Source: Caprimulgus europaeus
Taxonomy: Eukaryota > Chordata > Aves > Caprimulgiformes > Caprimulgidae
Direction of reading: 5' to 3'
DNA length: 64,000 nt
Assembly: GCA_907165065.1 (NCBI GenBank)
Contig: OU015523.1
Span: forward strand, 24,269,834-24,333,833
Shown here: positions 12,301 to 24,700 of the stretch, one piece after another
Layout: each line of letters opens with the position of its first letter
Numbering within the stretch: the first letter of the stretch is position 1
Position numbers and translations under genes: made by a program
Notes under the pieces: generated by a model
The model's database searches: none
Told to the model about the DNA's origin: nothing
Seen by the model: only the letters and a program-made list of their open reading frames with translations

Positions 12301-15300
12301 GGATCTTTTCTCCATCTGAAATCACATTGATAGCCCCATTCAAGTTTGGCCTCAGTCCTTTGCCTGGCTTGCTAGGATCATTTGTATTCACCGGGAACCA
12401 AACTGCCGAGAGAGCCCAGTAGGGCTCTGAAACTGCAAACGAACCCTGCCTGCTCAAAGGCAAAAGGAGCTAGGCTTGAAAACTGGTGCTGGATCTTTTC
12501 TCCATCTGAAATCACATTGATAGCCCCATTCAAGTTTGGCCTCAGTCCTTTGCCTGGCTTGCTAGGAGCATTTGTATTCACCGGGAACCAAAATGCCTGA
12601 GAGAGCCCAGTAGGGCTCTGAAACTGCAAACGAACCCTGCCTGCTCAAAGGCAAAAGGAGCTAGGCTTGAAAACTGGTGCTGGATCTTTTCTCCATCTGA
12701 AATCACATTTATAGTAGCATTCGACTTGGGCCTCAGTCCTTTGCCTGGCTTGCTAGGAGCATTTGTATTCACCGGGAACCAAAATGCCTGGAGAGCCCAG
12801 TAGGGCTCTGAAACTGCAAACGAACCCTGCCTGCTCAAAGGCAAAAGGAGCTAGGCTTGAAAACTGGTGCTGGATCTTTTCTCCATCTGAAATCACATTG
12901 ATAGCCCCATTCAAGTTTGGCCTCAGTCCTTTGCCTGGCTTGCTAGGAGCATTTGTATTCACCGGGAACCAAAATGCCTGAAGAGCCCAGTAGGGCTCTG
13001 AAACTGCAAACGAACCCTGCCTGCTCAAAGGCAAAAGGAGCTAGGCTTGAAAACTGGTGCTGGATCTTTTCTCCATCTGAAATCACATTGATAGCCCCAT
13101 TCAAGTTTGGCCTCAGTCCTTTGCCTGGCTTGCTAGGAGCATTTGTATTCACCGGGAACCAAACTGCCGAGAGAGCCCAGTAGGGCTCTGAAACTGCAAA
13201 CGAACCCTGCCTGCTCAAAGGCAAAAGGAGCTAGGCTTGAAAACTGGTGCTGGATCTTTTCTCCATCTGATATCACATTTATAGTACCATTCGACTTGGG
13301 CCTCAGTCCTTTGCCTGGCTTGCTAGGAGCATTTGTATTCACCGGGAACCAAAATGCCGAGAGAGCCCAGTAGGGCTCTGAAACTGCAAACGAACCCTGC
13401 CTGCTCAAAGGCAAAAGGAGCTAGGCTTGAAAACTGGTGCTGGATCTTTTCTCCATCTGAAATCACATTGATAGCCCCATTCAAGTTTGGCCTCAGTCCT
13501 TTGCCTGGCTCAACAGGAGCATTTGTATTCACCGGGAACCAAACTGCCGAGAGAGCCCAGTAGGGCTCTGAAACTGCAAACGAACCCTGCCTGCTCAAAG
13601 GCAAAAGGAGCTAGGCTTGAAAACTGGTGCTGGATCTTTTCTCCATCTGAAATCACATTTATAGTAGCATTCGACTTGGGCCTCAGTCCTTTGCCTGGCT
13701 TGCTAGGAGCATTTGTATTCACCGGGAACCAAACTGCCTAGAGAGCCCAGTAGGGCTCTGAAACTGCAAACGAACCCTGCCTGCTCAAAGGCAAAAGGAG
13801 CTAGGCTTGAAAACTGGTGCTGGATCTTTTCTCCATCTGAAATCACATTGATAGCCCCATTCAACTTGGGCCTCAGTCCTTTGCCTGGCTTGCTAGGAGC
13901 ATTTGTATTCACCGGGAACCAAAATGCCGAGAGAGCCCAGTAGGGCTCTGAAACTGCAAACGAACCCTGCCTGCTCAAAGGCAAAAGGAGCTAGGCTTGA
14001 AAACTGGTGCTGGATCTTTTCTCCATCTGCAATCACATTGATAGCCCCATTCAAGTTGGCCTAGGTCCTTTGCCTGGCTTGCTAGGAGCATTTGTATTCA
14101 CCGGGAACCAAACTGCCGAGAGAGCCCAGTAGGGCTCTGAAACTGCAAACGAACCCTGCCTGCTCAAAGGCAAAAGGAGCTAGGCTTGAAAACTGGTGCT
14201 GGATCTTTTCTCCATCTGAAATCACATTGATAGCCCATTCAAGTTTGGCCTCAGTCCTTTGCCTGGCTTGCTAGGAGCATTTGTATTCACCGGGAACCAA
14301 AATGCCTCGAGAGCCCAGTAGGGCTCTGAAACTGCAAACGAACCCTGCCTGCTCAAAGGCAAAAGGAGCTAGGCTTGAAAACTGGTGCTGGATCTTTTCT
14401 CCATCTGAAATCACATTGATAGCCCCATTCAAGTTTGGCCTCAGTCCTTTGCCTGGCTTGCTAGGAGCATTTGTATTCACCGGGAACCAAAATGCCGAGA
14501 GAGCCCAGTAGGGCTCTGAAACTGCAAACGAACCCTGCCTGCTCAAAGGCAAAAGGAGCTAGGCTTGAAAACTGGTGCTGGATCTTTTCTCCATCTGAAA
14601 TCACATTGATAGCCCCATTCAAGTTTGGCCTAGGTCCTTTGCCTGGCTTGCTAGGAGCATTTGTATTCACCGGGAACCAAAATGCCGAGAGAGCCCAGTA
14701 GGGCTCAGAAACTGCAAACGAACCCTGCCTGCTCAAAGGCAAAAGGAGCTAGGCTTGAAAACTGGTGCTGGATCTTTTCTCCATCTGCAATCACATTGAT
14801 AGCCCCATTCAAGTTTGGCCTCAGTCCTTTGCCTGGCTTGCTAGGAGCATTTGTATTCACCGGGAACCAAAATGCCTAGAGAGCCCAGTAGGGCTCTGAA
14901 ACTGCAAACGAACCCTGCCTGCTCAAAGGCAAAAGGAGCTAGGCTTGAAAGCTGGTGCTGGATCTTTTCTCCATCTGCAATCACATTCATAGCCGCATTC
15001 AAGTTTGGCCTCAGTCCTTTGCCTGGCTTGCTAGGAGCATTTGTATTCACCGGGAACCAAAATGCCGAGAGAGCCCAGTAGGGCTCTGAAACTGCAAACG
15101 AACCCTGCCTGCTCAAAGGCAAAAGGAGCTAGGCTTGAAAGCTGGTGCTGGATCTTTTCTCCATCTGCAATCACATTGATAGCCCCATTCAAGTTTGGCC
15201 TAGGTCCTTTGCTTGGCTTGCTAGGAGCATTTGTATTCACCGGGAACCAAAATGCCTAGAGAGCCCAGTAGGGCTCTGAAACTGCAAACGAACCCTGCCT

Positions 15301-18300
15301 GCTCAAAGGCAAAAGGAGCTAGGCTTGAAAGCTCGTGCTGAATCTTTTCTCCATCTGTAATCACATTGATAGCCCCATTCAACTTGGGCCTCAGTCCTTT
15401 GCCTTGCTTGCTAGGAGCATTTGTATTCACCGGGAACCAAAATGCCTAGAGAGCCCAGTAGGGCTCTGAAACTGCAAACGAACCCTGCCTGCTCAAAGGC
15501 AAAAGGAGCTAGGCTTGAAAGCTGGTGCTGGATCTTTTCGTCATCTGCAATCACATTGATAGCCCCATTCAAGTTTGGCCTCAGTCCTTTGCCTGGCTTG
15601 CTAGGAGCATTTGTATTCACCGGGAACCAAACTGCCGAGAGAGCCCAGTAGGGCTCTGAAACTGCAAACGAACCCTGCCTGCTCAAAGGCAAAAGGAGCT
15701 AGGCTTGAAAACTGGTGCTGGATCTTTTCTCCATCTGAAATCACATTTATAGCCCATTCGAGTTGGGCCTCAGTCCTTTGCCTGGCTTGCTAGGAGCATT
15801 TGTATTCACCGGGAACCAAAATGCCGAGAGAGCCCAGTAGGGCTCTGAAACTGCAAACGAACCCTGCCTGCTCATAGGCAAAAGGAGCTAGGCTTGAAAA
15901 CTGGTGCTGGATCTTTTCTCCATCTGAAATCACATTGATAGCCCCATTCAAGTTTGGCCTCAGTCCTTTGCCTGGCTTGCTAGGAGCATTTGTATTCACC
16001 GGGAACCAAAATGCCTGAGAGAGCCCAGTAGGGCTCTGAAACTGCAAACGAACCCTGCCTGCTCAAAGGCAAAAGGAGCTAGGCTTGAAAACTGGTGCTG
16101 GATCTTTTCTCCATCTGCAATCACATTGATAGCCCCATTCAACTTGGGCCTCAGTCCTTTGCCTGGCTTGCTAGGAGCATTTGTATTCACCGGGAACCAA
16201 AATGCCTGGAGAGCCCAGTAGGGCTCTGAAACTGCAAACGAACCCTGCCTGCTCAAAGGCAAAAGGAGCTAGGCTTGAAAACTGGTGCTGGATCTTTTCT
16301 CCATCTGAAATCACATTGATAGCCCCATTCAAGTTTGGCCTCAGTCCTTTGCCTGGCTTGCTAGGAGCATTTGTATTCACCGGGAACCAAACTGCCGAGA
16401 GAGCCCAGTAGGGCTCTGAAACTGCAAACGAACGCTGCCTGCTCAAAGGCAAAAGGAGCTAGGCTTGAAAACTGGTGCTGGATCTTTTCTCCATCTGAAA
16501 TCACATTGATAGCCCATTCAAGTTTGGCCTCAGTCCTTTGCCTGGCTTGCTAGGAGCATTTGTATTCACCGGGAACCAAAATGCCGAGAGAGCCCAGTAG
16601 GGCTCTGAAACTGCAAACGAACCCTGCCTGCTCAAAGGCAAAAGGAGCTAGGCTTGAAAACTGGTGCTGGATCTTTTCTCCATCTGAAATCACATTGATA
16701 GCCCCATTCAAGTTTGGCCTCAGTCCTTTGCCTGGCTTGCTAGGATCATTTGTATTCACCGGGAACCAAAATGCTGAGAGAGCCCAGTAGGGCTCTGAAA
16801 CTGCAAACGAACCCTGCCTGCTCAAAGGCAAAAGGAGCTAGGCTTGAAAACTGGTGCTGGATCTTTTCTCCATCTGAAATCACATTGATAGCCCCATTCA
16901 ACTTGGCCTCAGTCCTTTGCCTGGCTTGCTAGGAGCATTTGTATTCACCGGGAACCAAACTGCCGAGAGAGCCCAGTAGGGCTCTGAAACTGCAAACGAA
17001 CCCTGCCTGCTCAAAGGCAAAAGGAGCTAGGCTTGAAAACTGGTGCTGGATCTTTTCTCCATCTGAAATCACATTTATAGTAGCATTCAACTTGGGCCTC
17101 AGTCCTTTGCCTGGCTTGCTAGGAGCATTTGTATTCACCGGGAACCAAAATGCCTGGAGAGCCCAGTAGGGCTCTGAAACTGCAAACGAACCCTGCCTGC
17201 TCAAAGGCAAAAGGAGCTAGGCTTGAAAACTGGTGCTGGATCTTTTCTCCATCTGAAATCACATTGATAGCCCCATTCAAGTTTGGCCTCAGTCCTTTGC
17301 CTGGCTTGCTAGGAGCATTTGTATTCACCGGGAACCAAAATGCCTAGAGAGCCCAGTAGGGCTCTGAAACTGCAAACGAACCCTGCCTGCTCAAAGGCAA
17401 AAGGAGCTAGGCTTGAAAACTGGTGCTGGATCTTTTCTCCATCTGAAATCACATTGATAGCCCCATTCAAGTTTGGCCTCAGTCCTTTGCCTGGCTTGCT
17501 AGGAGCATTTGTATTCACCGGGAACCAAAATGCCGAGAGAGCCCAGTAGGGCTCTGAAACTGCAAACGAACCCTGCCTGCTCAAAGGCAAAAGGAGCTAG
17601 GCTTGAAAACTGGTGCTGGATCTTTTCTCCATCTGAAATCACATTGATAGCCCCATTCGACTTGGGCCTCAGTCCTTTGCCTGGCTTGCTAGGAGCATTT
17701 GTATTCACCGGGAACCAAAATGCCGAGAGAGCCCAGTAGGGCTCTGAAACTGCAAACGAACCCTGCCTGCTCAAAGGCAAAAGGAGCTAGGCTTGAAAAC
17801 TGGTGCTGGATCTTTTCTCCATCTGAAATCACATTGATAGCCCCATTCAAGTTTGGCCTCAGTCCTTTGCCTGGCTTGCTAGGAGCATTTGTATTCACCG
17901 GGAACCAAAATGCCTGGAGAGCCCAGTAGGGCTCTGAAACTGCAAACGAACCCTGCCTGCTCAAAGGCAAAAGGAGCTAGGCTTGAAAACTGGTGCTGGA
18001 TCTTTTCTCCATCTGAAATCACATTGATAGCCCCATTCGACTTGGGCCTCAGTCCTTTGCCTGGCTTGCTAGGAGCATTTGTATTCACCGGGAACCAAAA
18101 TGCCGAGAGAGCCCAGTAGGGCTCTGAAACTGCAAACGAACCCTGCCTGCTCAAAGGCAAAAGGAGCTAGGCTTGAAAACTGGTGCTGGATCTTTTCTCC
18201 ATCTGAAATCACATTGATAGCCCCATTCAAGTTTGGCCTCAGTCCTTTGCCTGGCTTGCTAGGAGCATTTGTATTCACCGGGAACCAAAATGCCGAGAGA

Positions 18301-20996
18301 GCCCAGTAGGGCTCTGAAACTGCAAACGAACCCTGCCTGCTCAAAGGCAAAAGGAGCTAGGCTTGAAAACTGGTGCTGGATCTTTTCTCCATCTGCAATC
18401 ACATATATAACCCGATTCAAATTAGGCCTAAGTCCTTTGCCTGGCTTGCTAGGAGCATTTGTATTCACCGGGAACCAAACTGCCGAGAGAGCCCAGTAGG
18501 GCTCTGAAACTGCAAACGAACCCTGCCTGCTCAAAGGCAAAAGGAGCTAGGCTTGAAAACTGGTGCTGGATCTTTTCTCCATCTGAAATCACATTGATAG
18601 CCGCATTCGAGTTGGGTCTCAGTCCTTTGCCTGGCTTGCTAGGAGCATTTGTATTCACCGGGAACCAAAATGCCGAGAGAGCCCAGTAGGGCTCTGAAAC
18701 TGCAAACGAACCCTGCCTGCTCAAAGGCAAAAGGAGCTAGGCTTGAAAACTGGTGCTGGATCTTTTCTCCATCTGAAATCACATTGATAGCACCATTCAA
18801 GTTGGCCTCAGTCCTTTGCCTGGCTTGCTAGGAGCATTTGTATTCACCGTGAACCAAAATGCCGAGAGAGCCCAGTAGGGCTCTGAAACTGCAAACGAAC
18901 CCTGCCTGCTCAAAGGCAAAAGGAGCTAGGCTTGAAAACTGGTGCTGGATCTTTTCTCCATCTGCAATCACATTGATAGCCCCATTCAACTTGGGCCTCA
19001 GTCCTTTGCCTGGCTTGCTAGGAGCATTTGTATTCACCGGGAACCAAAATGCCGAGAGAGCCCAGTAGGGCTCTGAAACTGCAAACGAACCCTGCCTGCT
19101 CAAAGGCAAAAGGAGCTAGGCTTGAAAACTGGTGCTGGATCTTTTCTCCATCTACAATCACATTGATAGCCCCATTCAAGTTTGGCCTCAGTCCTTTGCC
19201 TGGCTTGCTAGGAGCATTTGTATTCACCGCTTAACAAAATGCCGAAAGAGCACAATAGGGCTATGAAATTTGAAATGAACCCTGCCTGCTCAAAGGCAAA
19301 AGGAGCTAGGCTTGAAAACTGGTGCTGGATCTTTTCTCCATCTCCAATCACATAGATAGCCTTGTTAAAGTTGGGCCTCAGTCCTTTGCCTGGCTTGCTA
19401 GGAGCATTTGTATTCACCGGGAACCAAACTGCCGAGAGAGCCCAGTAGGGCTCTGAAACTGCAAACGAACCCTGCCTGCTCAAAGGCAAAAGGAGCTAGG
19501 CTTGAAAACTGGTGCTGGATCTTTTCTCCATCTGAAATCACATTGATAGCCCCATTCAAGTTTGGCCTCAGTCCTTTGCCTGGCTTGCTAGGAGCATTTG
19601 TATTCACCGGGAACCAAAATGCCGAGAGAGCCCAGTAGGGCTCTGAAACTGCAAATGAACCCTGCCTGCTCAAAGGCAAAAGGAGCTAGGCTTGAAAACT
19701 GGTGCTGGATCTTTTCTCCATCTGAAATCACATTGATAGCCCCATTCAAGTTTGGCCTCAGTCCTTTGCCTGGCTTGCTAGGAGCATTTGTATTCACCGG
19801 GAACCAAACTGCCGAGAGAGCCCAGTAGGGCTCTGAAACTGCAAACGAACCCTGCCTGCTCAAAGGCAAAAGGAGCTAGGCTTGAAAACTGGTGCTGGAT
19901 CTTTTCTCCATCTGAAATCACATTGATAGCCCCATTCAAGTTTGGCCTCAGTCCTTTGCCTGGCTTGCTAGGAGCATTTGTATTCACCGGGAACCAAAAT
20001 GCCTGGAGAGCCCAGTAGGGCTCTGAAACTGCAAACGAACCCTGCCTGCTCAAAGGCAAAAGGAGCTAGGCTTGAAAACTGGTGCTGGATCTTTTCTCCA
20101 TCTGAAATCACATTGATAGCCCCATTCAAGTTTGGCCTCAGTCCTTTGCCTGGCTTGCTAGGAGCATTTGTATTCACCGGGAACCAAACTGCCGAGAGAG
20201 CCCAGTAGGGCTCTGAAACTGCAAACGAACCCTGCCTGCTCAAAGGCAAAAGGAGCTAGGCTTGAAAACTGGTGCTGGATCTTTTCTCCATCCGAAATCA
20301 CATTGATAGCCCCATTCGACTTGGGCCTCAGTCCTTTGCCTGGCTTGCTAGGAGCATTTGTATTCACCGGGAACCAAACTGCCGAGAGAGCCCAGTAGGG
20401 CTCTGAAACTGCAAACGAACCCTGCCTGCTCAAAGGCAAAAGGAGCTAGGCTTGAAAACTGGTGCTGGATCTTTTCTCCATCTGAAATCACATTGATAGC
20501 CCCATTCAAGTTTGGCCTCAGTCCTTTGCCTGGCTTGCTAGGAGCATTTGTATTCACCGGGAACCAAAATGCCTGGAGAGCCCAGTAGGGCTCTGAAACT
20601 GCGAACGAACCCTGCCTGCTCAAAGGCAAAAGGAGCTAGGCTTGAAAACTGGTGCTGGATCTTTTCTCCATCTGAAATCACATTTATAGCACTATCCAAC
20701 TTCGGACTGAGTCCTTTGCCTGGCTTGCTAGGAGCATTTGTATTCACCGGGAACCAAAATGCCGAGAGAGCCCAGTAGGGCTCTGAAACTGCAAACGAAC
20801 CCTGCCTGCTCAAAGGCAAAAGGAGCTAGGCTTGAAAACTGGTGCTGGATCTTTTCTCCATCTGCAATCACATTTATAGCCCCATTCAAGTTGGCCTCAG
20901 TCCTTTGCCTGGCTTGCTAGGAGCATTTGTATTCACCGGGAACCAAACTGCCGAGAGAGCCCAGTAGGGCTCTGAAACTGCAAAAGAACGCTGCCT
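9369..20996 (-). repeat. 190-bp tandem satellite array, inverted arm
   Basis: About 61 monomers of the same satellite run in the reverse orientation to 1-9268, for example CTGGTGCTGGATCTTTTCTCC repeating every 190 bp. The same substitutions segregate here as in the forward arm (AATCACATTGAT/AATCACATTTAT, CATTCAAGTTTGG/CATTCGACTTGGG, CTGCAATC/CTGAAATC), so both arms belong to one family. A run between about 14.7 and 15.6 kb shares GAAAGCTGG in place of GAAAACTGG, and single monomers near 18.38-18.43 and 19.21-19.37 kb are more diverged. The array stops within a monomer, after CTGCCTG at 20997. Confidence 0.97.
19205..19385 (-). repeat. Variant (B-type) monomer inside the inverted arm
   Basis: This monomer has CACCGCTTAACAAAATGCCG, AGAGCACAATAGGGCTATG and AAATTTGAAATGAACCC where neighbours have the standard bases. 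It also has a divergent CATAGATAGCCTTGTTAAAG segment. Read on the other strand it matches the variant monomer interrupted by the gap at 9268. Confidence 0.7.
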
Positions 20997-21032
20997 GGAG
21001 AATGGAAACAGGGAAATCTGTTTCCATTCTCC
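20997..21032. other. Perfect 15-bp inverted repeat at the satellite edge
   Basis: GGAGAATGGAAACAG (20997-21011) is followed by a 6-base loop, GGAAAT, and then CTGTTTCCATTCTCC (21018-21032), its exact reverse complement. The left arm starts at the base where monomer homology ends. A cruciform- or hairpin-forming element at a satellite/unique junction could mark a breakpoint repaired by fold-back synthesis. That mechanism is inference. Confidence 0.9.
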
Positions 21033-21780
21033 ACCCATGACTCAGGTCTCCTCCTCTTACCTGGTGGCAAGAGGATAGAGAATCCTGTGCTTCATGTGGA
21101 ACTCTTTACCTCAGGGATGGGAGAATCTGAGTTCACCAGTCTACCTCTTTCTCACACTCGTTTATAGTCCTCAGCCTTTCGACCTCTTTCAGCTCAGCCA
21201 CCTTGCTAGAAGATGTTTTACTTGCTCACAGCAAATACAGGTGCTGTCCCTGCAATCCTCCATTCCAGTTGAGAGGCTCCAGCATTCCCTGCAGCCAGGG
21301 GCTTGGACACCTACATCTTTACATGGGACGTCTTTCTGGGTTGCCACACTTCTTTTGCCTTCAGCTTTTGGCCAGGTAACAACCATAGCTGTTGCTGTGT
21401 GCATATCTAACCGCTCAAAATTCCACAACACTCCCAGACAACCCATCAGCCCCCTTTTCTCAACCTTGATGGGCTATTTATGCTCCTGAGGACATTTATT
21501 TAAATGAAGCTGCGACTTTGCTTCAGCTTCACCCACCTCTTTCTCAAGAGATGCTGGCTCTGTGCGGGGGGTTGGTCCACTCACCACATGTATCCCAGCT
21601 TCATTAAAACAAACAAACAAAAAAAAATAAAAGCCCCTTACCTGAGGTTTTTTTCTCTTTGCAGAACTGCCGCAGAGATGGTCCGGCTCCAAAGGTTGGT
21701 CGCAGTGACTGATGGTAACAGGACCTTTGCCTGTGCAAACTAACGTGTGGCTGTCTATTTTATAAACACCAGTCATAATG
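21033..21780. other. Less AT-rich unique DNA next to the satellite; no gene recognised
   Basis: The composition is clearly less AT-rich than the following 5 kb. It contains a 131-codon open frame on + (21094-21489) and a 100-codon one on - (21474-21776), neither with a domain I recognise. A pyrimidine tract ending in CTTTGCAG (21650-21664) resembles a splice acceptor on +. On the other strand the same area reads CCTCAG|GTAAGG (about 21636-21647), a good splice donor consensus. These could be remnants of a transcribed locus or chance matches. Confidence 0.35.
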
Positions 21781-24700
21781 CATAACTTTTATGTTTATCT
21801 CTATTTTGGAACGGAATGCTATTCTAACTCTATTTTTGAAATATTGCTATATTTCAGTTTCCGCACAGAATTTAAAATAAATAAATAAATAAATAAATCA
21901 GTCAATAAAGACAAATGTAAATTTTAACTCTCAACTACATATTATTTGCTTCCTACCCTATTTACAGCAATATGTCCAGAAAATCTGCACTGAAAAATGC
22001 TATTAGAGATCCACACAAAATACCCTTCAACCATATCACATATAAATAGAATTTCTCCACACCTGATTGAGCTTAATGTGTTCCATTTACATATTTGGAT
22101 TTCAATATAAAGCACTTAATGTTCCTAGCAGATTAAAAAAAAAAATCCAATATCATTATACTCTCTTATTTTTTTCTTCCTTGATAAATTTGCACAGCTG
22201 TAACTGAGACTGGAACAACTGATTGGTGATTAGATGGCAGTGACCCAAGACAGCACTTACCTCAGCAACATTAAGAGTAATACACAAAAATTATTTTCAC
22301 AGGGATGAAGTGTTCTTAACTAATTTTGACAATGCATTAGGCTCAGACAGGTTTGTTTTTTTTACAATATCAGGCATATTTTTTACCCCTCTATCTCTGC
22401 AGAAGCAAGATAAATTATTATTTCAGTTAGAGAACTCAAGTATTGTTTCATTGAAAGAGGAAAGGCTAAAATAGCTTAGTGGAAAGGTGAATTACAGCTA
22501 CAGTATTCAAAACCGGAAAAGCAGTCTGAAATAAAAGAATTGTAATTGCTCAGCTGAGTTGGTGCAGGAACATATATTTGTGATATTTTATACCTTGTGC
22601 AACTTCTTCATTCAATACATTCATAGTATTATACTGACCAAAACAGAAAGTCTAGAATTTGAAACATGTTTGTTTTAGTGCAGTTAACTATAAAAAGCTT
22701 TTTATTAGTAGCTTTTTTTTTTTTTTTTTTCCTAGACATTTAAATTAGAATCTGTACAGATCCATGCTGTCCCATCGACACCATCACTAGGGAATACATT
22801 CTGGTACTACCTGAAGGCAATTCAGAAGCATTTTTCCTAAATTTTGTGTGGCAGTATTATCATTAAAATTATTGTCAGTGAAACCAAAATATGATGGTAT
22901 AAAGAGAACATCTCTTGTATTAACTGCAGTAATTGAAATTTCATGAAAACTTTTACTTTCATATATTACGCAGAATTCGCTATGGTTGACTGAGGTTATT
23001 AGACAAACGTGTTTCAATTACCATGTTACAAGTGCATTTAAGGGTCCAGACAAAGATCTGAACATAGGTACTGAACACATAAAAAGAAATACAGAGCTTC
23101 TGCACCAAGGAACTACAGACTGTAAAGGAAAGGGAGGGAAGGGAACAAGAGACAATGGAAGAAAAACTGAGCAAATGCTTATAGCAGGGCAGATCCAAGA
23201 ATAACATCAAGTCCTTGATTCCAGACTCTGTTAATTTTGCTCCTGTCAAAAAATTAACTATGAACTGCAACCTGCAAAACCACACCCATCCTGCTAATAC
23301 ATAGAAGCATATACACTTAAGAAACAGAATACTATTTACACATTTATTTATATTTTTGGTAGTGATGGCTTTTTATTGCCTATCTTTATACCTAATATTG
23401 TAGCTTTTATCTTTGTATCACACCAAATCCCTGACTTCTGAAAAACAGATTTGGTGATAGGAACATGAGATCTCTTTGCTTTCTAGTGAAGTTCTCTGTA
23501 CCTTAAAAAAAAAATTAACTTACATCAGAAATGTCAAGGTTCCTCAAGAGATTGGTTAATGATAATACGACATAATCTCTATAGCTTAACTCCAATCAGG
23601 CTCCTCTTTGAAAGACCTCTCCAACAAATAGTCCTATGAGTTACCAGAAAAATAAAAATCTCACTCTCTTTCTCATCTAACATTCCACTGCAAGCAGAGA
23701 TAATGAAAATAAGACTTTCCATCTTTAGAAAATTTGAATAAAGTTTCGTAAACTAAAAAAATCTAGACAAAATTTCAGTCAGAAAAAGAACATATTTGAA
23801 AGGTAAACTGCATTGAATCACTTTCAGAGACCTAGGTTATGGGTTGAGTTTTTTCTAGAAAATAAACTTCTAGAATAAATTATCCATTGTTTCAGATCTT
23901 TAAGAACATACTTATACACAAAAGATTAGGTCAAGCATAAGACTATTCCTTTTCTCCTGATCTGAATGTCATATATACAACAATGATTTATTATTTTGTA
24001 TTTTGGAACACTTAGAATATTGTTTCAGCTTTGAAAAAATCCTCATGGATTTATAGGTACTAACTATGACAGCATAGGTCAGGTTTATCTTAATCATTTT
24101 CATAAACTGATAGGTTTATTTTACTCATAAAATAAGTTTCCACATTGGCACAGAAAAGACAGCAAATTCAATATTCCTGAAAACATTTTCTCATTTCCAG
24201 ATGATGGTGGTAATCTTGCTACTACCTTTACAGACACAACTCTCAGTAACATTGTTGTTAAGTCTCTCCTGTTGTGCAGCCTTCCTAAGTACCATAGATC
24301 CAAAATAAGTAGATGGAAAATAAGTCTTTCCCACTCCATGATAGCTAATCCAGCTCAGAGATCTGATAATTCTCTCTTCTTCCTAAATGGAGACACTTAT
24401 CCACATTACCCACATCTACTGTGTAATTCAGGGGTGTCCTGGAGGCAGAGTTTGAGACTAAATTTATTTTATGACTTACTTTTCAGAGCTTTTAAGAAGA
24501 ACTGAGTAGATCTCTTCTGGAGTAGAAAACTTCACCTGGCATGTAGAAGTCCACCTCAGGCTGCAGGAACCCCCTGCATCCCTGGGACTTGATGGTCACC
24601 TTCATGCAGTACAAATACTCTTATGCTAGTGAAACATACTGGAGAGACAAGTGTCCATCCTACTGCTTACTAAGAGGGCAAGTGAGATCTGTGGGGTAAA

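Noticed and set aside
90-20920. Hundreds of 60-160-codon open frames on both strands of the satellite
   Set aside because: They repeat with the 190-bp period, shift frame between copies, exist equally on both strands, and end at recurrent stops. They are by-products of the tandem repeat.
1-20996. CRISPR-like array
   Set aside because: The repeat unit is a contiguous 190-bp monomer with no short repeat/unique spacer alternation, and the context is a vertebrate genome.
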